From NCBI GenBank assembly GCA_041164265.1, contig JBEAPR010000002.1, positions 1 through 6,833 of the forward strand: 6,833 nucleotides of DNA, read 5' to 3'. Under the pieces are notes generated by a model that was not told the origin of the DNA, did not search any database, and saw only the letters and a program-made list of their open reading frames with translations. The position numbers and the translations under genes were made by a program. Source of the stretch: CALAZP01 sp041164265 (lineage in GTDB: Bacteria; Bacteroidota; Bacteroidia; Chitinophagales; Saprospiraceae). How positions within the stretch are numbered: position 1 is the first letter of the stretch; each line of letters begins with the position of its first letter. Shown here one piece after another: positions 1 through 6,274 of this stretch.

Positions 1-638
1 AGGTGGTGCTTAAATTGGCCTATCATCCGACCTATCCGGAGTTATTTAGGGCTGCATTTGGAATCAGTTCACCAGGAGAGATTACTAAAGAATTGGTCGT
101 AAGAGCCCTTGCGCAGTTTGAAGAAACCCTCATCAGCAGTAATTCCAGATTTGATCAGGTAGTCTGGCAGAATAAAGGGTGGTTAACGGATGCCGAGTTG
201 AGAGGCAAACAACTATTCTTTTTTGAGGAATCTCAGTTGATCAATCATCCGGGGTGCTCCCACTGCCACTTTGACCCTTTATTTGGCGATAATTCTTACC
301 GGAATAATGGATTAGATGCTGTAGAGAATTTGACGGATTTTGTAGATATTGGCAGGGGTGAAATCACTGGTAATATTTTCGATAATGGGAAGTTTAGAGT
401 ACCTACCCTCAGAAATATAACTTTAACTGCTCCTTATATGCACGATGGGAGATTTGAAAACTTGGAAGAAGTATTAGATCAATATAGTAAAGGTGGTCAT
501 GGGGTAGCCAACGAAGATGTAAATATTGCTCCTTTTAACCTGAACGAACAACAGAAGGCAGATTTAATCGCATTTCTCCATACCTTAACAGATACTTCCT
601 TTGTGAATAACCCTGCCTTCAGCAATCCGTTTGATTAA
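1..638 (+). CDS. Di-heme cytochrome c peroxidase / MauG-family protein, C-terminal part (5' end outside window)
   Basis: The frame is open from the left edge, so the true start lies upstream; the GTG at 3 is internal. Residues below are numbered from that codon. A c-type heme site CSHCH is at 85-89 (two Cys bind heme, H89 is the proximal ligand). The family signature VPTLRN is at 133-138, followed by APYMHDGRF, in which M146 fits the distal heme ligand of the C-terminal domain. The end has the usual amphipathic segment EQQKADLIAFLHTL. Family members are periplasmic. They either reduce hydrogen peroxide with electrons from small cytochromes or donors, or, as in MauG-like proteins, carry out oxidative protein modification. 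The second heme site expected in the N-terminal domain is not in the window, so peroxidase and MauG-like roles cannot be separated. The gene converges with pgk, with three bases between the stop codons. Confidence 0.88.
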   Translation, partial: VVLKLAYHPTYPELFRAAFGISSPGEITKELVVRALAQFEETLISSNSRFDQVVWQNKGWLTDAELRGKQLFFFEESQLINHPGCSHCHFDPLFGDNSYRNNGLDAVENLTDFVDIGRGEITGNIFDNGKFRVPTLRNITLTAPYMHDGRFENLEEVLDQYSKGGHGVANEDVNIAPFNLNEQQKADLIAFLHTLTDTSFVNNPAFSNPFD

Positions 639-641
639 TAT

Positions 642-1844
642 TTAAGCTTTGATAGCTGCAATTCCAGGCAATTCTTTACCCTCGAGAAATTCCAACATAG
701 CTCCTCCACCAGTGGAAACATAGCTAACTTGATCAGCTAATCCCATTTGATTAACTGCAGCTACAGAATCTCCTCCTCCTACAAGTGAAAAAGCACCTTG
801 AGCGGTGGCTTCTGCTACGAAAGTTGCAATACTTTTGGTACCCTGAGCAAATTTTTCCATTTCAAAAACGCCCATGGGACCATTCCACAAAATAGATTTG
901 GACCGTAGTAATACTTTCTTGAAACGCTCAATTGCCTTAGGGCCGATATCCAACCCCATCCAACCAGCTTCAATAGCATCACTTGGGGCAGTTTGGGTAG
1001 TCGCCTCAGCTGAAAAAGCATCTGCTATGGTAGAATCTTCAGGAAGGTGAATGTTTACTCCCTTAGCTTCAGCTTTCTTGAGGATTTCCAACGCTAAAGT
1101 TAGTTTGTCTTCCTCTACCAAGGAATTGCCTGTTTGACCTCCTTGTGCTTTAAAAAAAGTATAGGCCATTCCCCCCCCAATGATAATATCATTTACGGAT
1201 TCTATGAGCCGTTCGAGTAATAAAATTTTATCGGAAACCTTAGCCCCTCCTACAATAGCTGTGAAAGGACGCTCAGGATGATGGAGGAGTTTTTCAGCAT
1301 TGGTGACTTCTTTTTCCATAAGAAATCCAAATTGCTTGGCTCCCTTCGGGAAAAACTGAGCGACAATTGCCGTTGAGGCGTGTGCTCTGTGTGCAGTTCC
1401 AAAAGCATCATTGACATATAAATCCGCTAAATCAGCCATTTTCCGTGCAAATGCTTCATCTCCAGAGGTTTCTTCTGGGTAAAATCGCGTATTTTCTAAT
1501 AGGACCACCTCTCCTGGTTTCGCTGCTGCAATTACTGCTTCCGCTTTAGGACCAACCGTATCTGGGGCAAAGTGGACTGCAGTGTTTAATGCTTTATTCA
1601 GGTGTTCGACCAAGTGTTGTAGGGTAAATTTATCCCTATCAATGGTTCCGTCCTCCTTTAGTTTTTTTAGGGGCCTTCCCAAATGGGAGCACAGAATAGG
1701 TAATCCACCATTTTGTAAAATGTATTGGATAGTGGGTAGGGCACCTCTAATTCTGGTATCATCGGTAATGTTAAAGTCCTTGTCCAGAGGAACGTTAAAG
1801 TCCACCCGAACAAGAACTTTTTTGCCTTCACAATCTAAATTCAT
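642..1844 (-). CDS. pgk: Phosphoglycerate kinase
   Basis: This cytoplasmic monomeric enzyme transfers phosphate between 1,3-bisphosphoglycerate and ADP, giving 3-phosphoglycerate and ATP in glycolysis. The 400-residue length is normal. All family motifs are present: RVDFNVP (13-19), DDTRI (28-32), SHLGRP (53-58), ENTRFYPEE (117-125), HRAHAS (152-157), GGAKVSDK (199-206, K202 near the transferred phosphate), GGGMA (223-227), WNGPMGVFE (320-328), GGGDS (356-360) and STGGGAMLEFL (377-387). R31, R120 and R153 fit the basic substrate-binding patch. The ATG at 1844 is the only plausible start, because an in-frame TAA (the gap stop codon) lies two codons upstream; the N-terminus is slightly short compared with many homologues. 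There is no clear Shine-Dalgarno sequence. It is the second gene of a gap-pgk operon with a 6-base gap, and no separate promoter is seen. The conserved GGGM codons contain a run of eight G. Confidence 0.98.
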   Translation of the reverse strand: MNLDCEGKKVLVRVDFNVPLDKDFNITDDTRIRGALPTIQYILQNGGLPILCSHLGRPLKKLKEDGTIDRDKFTLQHLVEHLNKALNTAVHFAPDTVGPKAEAVIAAAKPGEVVLLENTRFYPEETSGDEAFARKMADLADLYVNDAFGTAHRAHASTAIVAQFFPKGAKQFGFLMEKEVTNAEKLLHHPERPFTAIVGGAKVSDKILLLERLIESVNDIIIGGGMAYTFFKAQGGQTGNSLVEEDKLTLALEILKKAEAKGVNIHLPEDSTIADAFSAEATTQTAPSDAIEAGWMGLDIGPKAIERFKKVLLRSKSILWNGPMGVFEMEKFAQGTKSIATFVAEATAQGAFSLVGGGDSVAAVNQMGLADQVSYVSTGGGAMLEFLEGKELPGIAAIKA

Positions 1845-1850
1845 AATGGC

Positions 1851-2849
1851 TTATCTGTTTAATACCCTCATGGTTAAATCAGCTAACCTAGCAGAATAAC
1901 CCGCTTCGTTATCGTACCAGCTAACTACTTTTACGAAAGTGCCATTAACTTCTGTCATCAATGAATCGAAGATAGAAGAATGTGGGTTGCGCATAATGTC
2001 GCTAGATACCAATGGGTCAGTAGAATATTCCAAAATCCCTTTCATGGGGCCATCTGCGGCTGCCTTAAATAAGCCATTAACTTCTTCAGCGGTAGTTGCT
2101 TTTTCTACCACAACATTTAACTCTACCATAGATCCTGTAATTACAGGAACTCTTACAGCAATAGCTGATAATTTACCACTAATATTAGGAACAACTTTAC
2201 CTGTTGCTGAAGCTGCACCAGTACTGGTAGGAACGATATTATAAGCTGCTGCTCTTGACCTTCTCAAGTCCTTGTGGGGAGAATCTTGAATATTTTGGTC
2301 AGAGGTGTAAGCATGGGTAGTAGTCATAGAACCTACCTGAATATTAAAGTTCTCCTGAATAATTTTGGCTAAAGGCGATAGACAGTTTGTCGTACAAGAA
2401 GCATTAGAGAAAATATGATGATCTTTTTTCAATTCATGATCATTAACCCCAAGGACTATTGTTTGGACCCCATCTCCTTTAGCTGGGGCAGAAATGATCA
2501 CATCTTTAGCACCGGCTTCAATGTGCAAACCTGCTTTATCAGCACTGGTAAAAATTCCGGTACATTCCAAAACCACATCTACGCCCATTTGCTTCCAAGG
2601 AAGAGCAGCTGGATTTCTTTCAGCAGAGCAAATAATTTTATTTCCATTTACAATCAAGTGTTCATCTGTGGAACTTACCGTTCCCTCAAAAGGTCCTTGA
2701 GCAGAGTCGTACTTAAGGAGATGCGCTAAGGTGGCATTATCTGTTAAGTCGTTGATGGCAACTACCTCTACACCATCTATTTTCATTAAATTTCTGAATG
2801 TCAGACGACCTATCCGTCCAAACCCATTGATGGCAACTTTTTTTGACAT
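1851..2849 (-). CDS. gap: Glyceraldehyde-3-phosphate dehydrogenase, type I
   Basis: The enzyme oxidises and phosphorylates glyceraldehyde-3-phosphate to 1,3-bisphosphoglycerate, passing electrons to NAD+. The 332-residue length is typical of the homotetrameric cytoplasmic enzyme. The Rossmann motif NGFGRIGR is at 8-15 and D34 ends the second strand; an Asp there favours NAD over NADP. The catalytic signature SASCTTNC is around C152, and H179 in TTTHAYT is the general base. The C-terminal motif SWYDNEAGYS (310-319) completes the NAD site. The S-loop has HKDLRRSRAAA, as in Gram-positive-like enzymes, rather than the E. coli GapA pattern. The ATG at 2849 gives the standard N-terminus MSKKVAINGFG. 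Its product is the substrate of pgk, the next gene, six bases downstream and in the same frame. A probable promoter lies about 60 bases upstream of the start. Confidence 0.98.
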   Translation of the reverse strand: MSKKVAINGFGRIGRLTFRNLMKIDGVEVVAINDLTDNATLAHLLKYDSAQGPFEGTVSSTDEHLIVNGNKIICSAERNPAALPWKQMGVDVVLECTGIFTSADKAGLHIEAGAKDVIISAPAKGDGVQTIVLGVNDHELKKDHHIFSNASCTTNCLSPLAKIIQENFNIQVGSMTTTHAYTSDQNIQDSPHKDLRRSRAAAYNIVPTSTGAASATGKVVPNISGKLSAIAVRVPVITGSMVELNVVVEKATTAEEVNGLFKAAADGPMKGILEYSTDPLVSSDIMRNPHSSIFDSLMTEVNGTFVKVVSWYDNEAGYSARLADLTMRVLNR

Positions 2850-2905
2850 GATACTAAAGTTTGAGTTAATTAATATTGACCTGCGGTTTATACTTGATTA
2901 GACGG

Positions 2906-2913
2906 CAAATGTA
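2906..2913 (-). promoter_or_regulatory. Candidate -7 element for the gap-pgk operon
   Basis: On the minus strand this reads TACATTTG, an exact match to the Bacteroidota -7 consensus TAnnTTTG, next to a run of nine T. It would give a 5' untranslated leader of roughly 50 bases before the gap start codon. The matching -33 TTTG is missing at the expected distance, where the strand reads AAAC, so the promoter is only half supported. No other TAnnTTTG occurs in the leader. It lies back to back with the tRNA promoter on the other strand. Confidence 0.45.
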
Positions 2914-2933
2914 AAAAAAAATTCTTGGGCAGT

Positions 2934-2963
2934 TTTGTAATTTTAAGAAACATTCTATATTTG
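2934..2963 (+). promoter_or_regulatory. Bacteroidota-type promoter for tRNA-Glu (possibly also the pullulanase gene)
   Basis: TTTG at 2934-2937 and TATATTTG at 2956-2963 match the -33 and -7 elements (TTTG, TAnnTTTG) of the primary sigma factor in this phylum, with an 18-base spacer. Transcription would begin a few bases downstream, about 10-15 bases before the mature tRNA 5' end. This is the best promoter in the window. No other promoter is visible between here and the pullulanase gene. Confidence 0.75.
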
Positions 2964-2982
2964 CATCGCTTTACAGCAAGAT

Positions 2983-3054
2983 GGCCCGTTCGTCTAGGGG
3001 TTAGGACGCAGGATTTTCATTCCTGTAACACGGGTTCGATTCCCGTACGGGCTA
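2983..3054 (+). tRNA. tRNA-Glu, anticodon UUC
   Basis: A full cloverleaf can be drawn. The acceptor stem is GGCCCGT with ACGGGCT, where the end pair is G1-U72 and the other six are Watson-Crick. The D arm is GTCT...GGAC with a GG-containing loop. The anticodon stem CAGGA/TCCTG encloses the loop TTTTCAT, with anticodon TTC at 3016-3018. The variable loop is short, and the T arm ACGGG/CCCGT encloses TTCGATT. The discriminator base is A at 3054. The following bases are CAA, so the 3' CCA is not encoded and must be added by the CCA-adding enzyme. The tRNA reads GAA and GAG codons and also serves tetrapyrrole synthesis in bacteria that use the C5 pathway. It is flanked by its own promoter and a terminator. 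Confidence 0.97.
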
Positions 3055-3060
3055 CAACAC

Positions 3061-3092
3061 AACTGCCGGACACATTCCGGCAGTTTTATTTT
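3061..3092 (+). terminator. Intrinsic terminator after tRNA-Glu
   Basis: A perfect 10-bp stem, AACTGCCGGA (3061-3070) with TCCGGCAGTT (3076-3085), encloses a five-base CACAT loop. A T-rich tail, TTTTATTTT, runs from 3084. It begins six bases after the tRNA and ends about 14 bases before the pullulanase start codon. It should end most tRNA transcripts, so the gene behind it either depends on read-through or has a promoter I cannot see. Confidence 0.9.
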
Positions 3093-3105
3093 CACCCCCT
3101 TCGAT

Positions 3106-5016
3106 ATGACTTTAAAGAATGCTTCCCCTTTTCTCCATAAAGGTTTGGTGTATAAAAAGGAATGCAGTTGGGTATCTGTTTTTGCTCCCTACGCTACTCA
3201 AGTAGAATGGTTGCTTTATGAAAATGACCACGCAACATTACCTTTTCAAAAAATACCATTGGAAAAGGGGAAAGATGGTTTTTTTCAAAGTCAATGTAAA
3301 GGAGATTTAGTGGATAAATATTATGCTTTTTCTTTTTTTCAAAATGGAGAATGGTCACCTCCTTTATTAGATTTTTACACCAAAAGCACCGGTTGCAATG
3401 GAAAAAGAGCGCAAATTCTAGCTCCCTCTGCAAATGATGTAACGGGATGGGAGTCGGATCATTTTGAAAATCCTTTGCCCATTTCTGATGCCATTATTTA
3501 TGAACTTCATGTCAGAGATTTCTCCATCAGCCCCAATAGTGGTATTCGGCACAAAGGCAAGTATAAAGGGTTGGTGGAACCGAAAACTTTAACTGCTGAT
3601 GGGCTTGCCTCTGGCTTAGACCACCTCAAGGAACTGGGTATTACACATGTCCAATTGATGCCTGTATTTGACTTTGATTCTGTAGATGAATCCTATGAAG
3701 CTGCGGAAAATTATAATTGGGGCTATGATCCTTATCACTGGATGGTGCCGGAAGGAAGTTATAGCGACCATCCCTCTCAAGCAAAAGACCGAATTATTGG
3801 ATTCAAACAAATGATTTTAGCGTTTCATCAAGCTGGAATCGGGGTAATCATGGATTTGGTCTTGAATCATTTTTCAGAAAACCGGTTTCAAGAACTGGTT
3901 TATCTATACCCCAATGAATTGTTTAGAACCTGGCCAGATGGCTCTTTTTCCAATGGTTCAGGGTGCGGGAACGAAGTCGCTTCTGAAAAAAAAGTTGCCC
4001 GACAACTCCTGATTCAGACGGTTCTATATTGGGTTAAAAATTTCCATATTGACGGCTTTAGATTTGACCTGATGGGGTTGATGGATTTAGAAACTTTAGA
4101 AAAAATCAAACTAGCAGTTGATGCTGTTCACCCCAATATTTACCTCTATGGTGAAGGTTGGACGGGGGGAGCCACTCCTATGGATCAGCAACACCTAGCA
4201 TTAAAAACCAATATCCACAAAATAAAAGGGGTAGGGGTCTTTAACGATGATTTTAGAGATGCAGTAAAGGGGCATGTATTTGCCAGCCAAGAAGGTGGAT
4301 TCATCAACGGAGAAAATCATTGTAGACCCAGCGTACAATTTGGAATAACTGGGGCGGTTTATCACCCTCAAATCGATTACCCCAAAGTCAATTATTCCGA
4401 TGGTTCATGGGCGGTGGAACCAACTCAATGTATTAACTACATCAGCTGTCACGATAATCTCACTTTGTGGGATAAAATCAATTTAGTTCAACCAGATTTG
4501 CCTGAAGAGGAAAAAATAAAAATCCATAAAATGGGATTGACCATCCTCCTTCTTTCTCAAGGCATACCATTTTTACATTCAGGTGTAGAAATGCTGAGAA
4601 CCAAATTTCAAAGGGAAAATTCCTACAAAGACGGAGATGCTATCAACCAAATTGATTGGCACCGCAAACTTAAATATAAGGACGTATTTACCTATCTCCA
4701 AAAGTTAATAGCTTTAAGAAAAGCCCATCCTGCTTTCCAATGTCAAACCGGTAATCAAATTAGAACACACCTCTATTTTTTGAATGATTTACCACCACAT
4801 ATATTAGCCTTTGAACTTTCTCCACATGCCAATGGGGACGAGTGGAGAAGAATTTTATTGGTTGTCAATAGCAGTCCCGAAACTTTTAATATGGTTTTGC
4901 CTAATGAAGAATGGTATATGGTACTTGAATCGTATATTTGGTACGAAGGCAAACCATTTCGTCAACCCCAATTGACATTAGAAGGAAGAGATTGCGTTAT
5001 GTTATATGCACGGTAA
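3106..5016 (+). CDS. pulA: Type I pullulanase (GH13 alpha-1,6-glucan debranching enzyme), cytoplasmic
   Basis: It hydrolyses alpha-1,6 branch points in pullulan-like glucans, glycogen or branched maltodextrins. The type I pullulanase signature YNWGYDP is at 203-209. The four GH13 regions are present: DLVLNH (250-255), GFRFD with nucleophile D321, YGEGW with acid/base E350, and SCHDN with transition-state stabiliser D450. Residues 1 to about 110 look like a beta-sandwich CBM48-type domain, the barrel covers roughly 125-545, and a C-terminal beta domain follows. At 636 residues it is shorter than many pullulanases and lacks extra N-terminal modules. There is no signal peptide or lipobox, so it should act inside the cell on glycogen or imported oligosaccharides, unlike surface SusG-type amylases. 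The ATG at 3106 places the first strand correctly (WVSVFAP) but has no Shine-Dalgarno sequence. It starts just after the tRNA terminator. Confidence 0.93.
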   Translation: MTLKNASPFLHKGLVYKKECSWVSVFAPYATQVEWLLYENDHATLPFQKIPLEKGKDGFFQSQCKGDLVDKYYAFSFFQNGEWSPPLLDFYTKSTGCNGKRAQILAPSANDVTGWESDHFENPLPISDAIIYELHVRDFSISPNSGIRHKGKYKGLVEPKTLTADGLASGLDHLKELGITHVQLMPVFDFDSVDESYEAAENYNWGYDPYHWMVPEGSYSDHPSQAKDRIIGFKQMILAFHQAGIGVIMDLVLNHFSENRFQELVYLYPNELFRTWPDGSFSNGSGCGNEVASEKKVARQLLIQTVLYWVKNFHIDGFRFDLMGLMDLETLEKIKLAVDAVHPNIYLYGEGWTGGATPMDQQHLALKTNIHKIKGVGVFNDDFRDAVKGHVFASQEGGFINGENHCRPSVQFGITGAVYHPQIDYPKVNYSDGSWAVEPTQCINYISCHDNLTLWDKINLVQPDLPEEEKIKIHKMGLTILLLSQGIPFLHSGVEMLRTKFQRENSYKDGDAINQIDWHRKLKYKDVFTYLQKLIALRKAHPAFQCQTGNQIRTHLYFLNDLPPHILAFELSPHANGDEWRRILLVVNSSPETFNMVLPNEEWYMVLESYIWYEGKPFRQPQLTLEGRDCVMLYAR

Positions 5017-5061
5017 ACTTCCACAAAAGTGATTTTGTTACTTCTAAAAATTAAATTAAGC

Positions 5062-6264
5062 ATGAAATATTTATTTGCTCTTTTTTCCATGATTGTAGCT
5101 TGGACCTTGACTGGACAAAACGATGATTTAATCTCCATAAAAGTGGATGTGGTCTATCTATCTTCTGATTTATTAGAGGGCCGGGAAACTGGCACGGAAG
5201 GGGAGGCTATGGCTGCACAATACATAGCTAATAGGTTTAACCAATTGGGACTGAACACTTCCTTTCAATCTTTTGATTTTGAAGTAAAAGCACATCCCCA
5301 CGCAACGGAAAGTACACCTAAAACTGGTAAAAATGTCATTGGTTATTTAGATAATGGAGCAGATTATACGGTAGTTATCGGGGCACATTACGATCATTTA
5401 GGCTACGGGAGCAGTGGGTCTTTGCATAGGGGAGAACCTGCGATTCACAATGGAGCAGACGATAATGCCAGTGGAGTAGCCGCTATGCTAAGATTAGCTG
5501 AATGGTTATCCAAAGAAGGCGCACCTAACGCCAACAATTATCTATTCCTAGCTTTCTCTGGGGAAGAATTTGGTTTATTTGGTTCTAAATATTACGCCTC
5601 TAATGCCACCCTTCCAATTGATAATGTCAATTATATGGTCAATATGGATATGGTTGGCAGATTGAACGAAGAAAATGTGCTTGTTATTAATGGAGTGGGG
5701 ACTTCCCCTTCTTGGACGGCCACTCTAGATGATATTCAAATTGATCCTATTTCAATTACTACCACTGAATCTGGTTTTGGTCCCTCTGATCACTCTTCTT
5801 TTTATTTGAAAGATATACCCGTTTTACATTTCTTTACCGGCCAGCACAGTGAATACCACAAACCATCAGATGATGCAGAATTGATCAATTACGAAGGAAT
5901 AGATTTAGTCAGTCAATATATCTATCAATTGGTAACCGCCTTGGATGGGAAGGAGAAACTGGTATTCACCAAGACTAAAGATCAAAGTCAGGGAACCAGA
6001 GCCTCTTCTTTTAAGGTAACCTTAGGCGTCATTCCCGATTACACCTACGGTAAAAAAGGGATGCGAATAGATGGCGTTTCTGAGGACAAACCGGCTCAAA
6101 AGGCAGGATTACAGCAAGGAGATGTGATTCTCAAAATAGGTGATAAGGATATTGAAGACATATATGCCTATATGGAGGCATTAGGTAGTTTTGAACCCAA
6201 TCAAAGTACCACCATTGTCATACAAAGAGGAGAAGAACAGCTTACCTTGCCGCTTACTTTCTAA
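5062..6264 (+). CDS. Exported M28-family zinc metallopeptidase with C-terminal PDZ domain
   Basis: This is a probable aminopeptidase of the periplasm or cell exterior. The 400-residue protein starts with MKYLFALFSMIVAWTLTGQ, a signal peptide probably cut after GQ. The co-catalytic two-zinc site is complete: H109 in GAHYDHLG, bridging D133 in GADDNASG, general base E168 and ligand E169 in SGEEFGLFGS, D196 in NMDMVGR, and H266 in EYHKPSDD. About 315-398 form a PDZ domain, with GMRIDGVS and PAQKAGLQQGDVILKIGD as its typical core. There is no PA-domain insertion and no obvious T9SS C-terminal sorting domain. I chose the ATG at 5062 because it begins the signal peptide cleanly; a GTG at 5029 would add 11 residues in front of it. 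It lies 45 bases after the pullulanase gene with no visible promoter or terminator between, and 10 bases before the next gene. Substrate is unknown. Confidence 0.9.
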   Translation: MKYLFALFSMIVAWTLTGQNDDLISIKVDVVYLSSDLLEGRETGTEGEAMAAQYIANRFNQLGLNTSFQSFDFEVKAHPHATESTPKTGKNVIGYLDNGADYTVVIGAHYDHLGYGSSGSLHRGEPAIHNGADDNASGVAAMLRLAEWLSKEGAPNANNYLFLAFSGEEFGLFGSKYYASNATLPIDNVNYMVNMDMVGRLNEENVLVINGVGTSPSWTATLDDIQIDPISITTTESGFGPSDHSSFYLKDIPVLHFFTGQHSEYHKPSDDAELINYEGIDLVSQYIYQLVTALDGKEKLVFTKTKDQSQGTRASSFKVTLGVIPDYTYGKKGMRIDGVSEDKPAQKAGLQQGDVILKIGDKDIEDIYAYMEALGSFEPNQSTTIVIQRGEEQLTLPLTF

Positions 6265-6268
6265 AGGA
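6263..6268 (+). promoter_or_regulatory. Shine-Dalgarno-like site for the last gene
   Basis: AAAGGA overlaps the stop codon of the M28 peptidase gene and lies six bases before the ATG at 6275. It is the best ribosome-binding site in the window and supports both that start codon and translation from the same message as the peptidase. Confidence 0.55.
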
Positions 6269-6274
6269 TCTGAT

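Noticed and set aside
658..674. Direct repeat GCAATTC (658-664 and 668-674) near the gene junction
   Set aside because: It lies in the codons for the C-terminus of pgk, is only seven bases long with two copies, and forms no hairpin; most likely chance.
1582..1899. Plus-strand open frame opposite pgk and the end of gap
   Set aside because: It is antisense to conserved pgk codons and has no recognisable protein features; the same applies to the plus-strand frames at 1939-2244, 2415-2729 and 2494-2700 opposite gap.
2866..2873. TTAATTAA palindrome in the gap leader as a possible operator
   Set aside because: A short AT-only palindrome in AT-rich intergenic DNA is expected by chance and matches no operator I know.
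2850..3105. Possible integration site or mobile element next to the tRNA gene
   Set aside because: There is no repeated copy of the tRNA 3' end, integrase or other mobile gene in the window, and the neighbours are ordinary metabolic genes.
2925..3140. A 71-codon open frame on the plus strand running through the promoter, tRNA-Glu and terminator
   Set aside because: It translates the tRNA and its hairpin and overlaps the pullulanase start in another frame; chance open frame.
3194..3810. Minus-strand open frames opposite the pullulanase gene (3194-3433 and 3616-3810)
   Set aside because: They lie wholly inside a well-supported gene, have low-complexity composition and have no promoter or ribosome-binding site.
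5029..5061. GTG start 11 codons upstream for the M28 peptidase
   Set aside because: It would place a leucine- and lysine-rich stretch before an already complete signal peptide, and there is no Shine-Dalgarno sequence; ATG at 5062 fits better.
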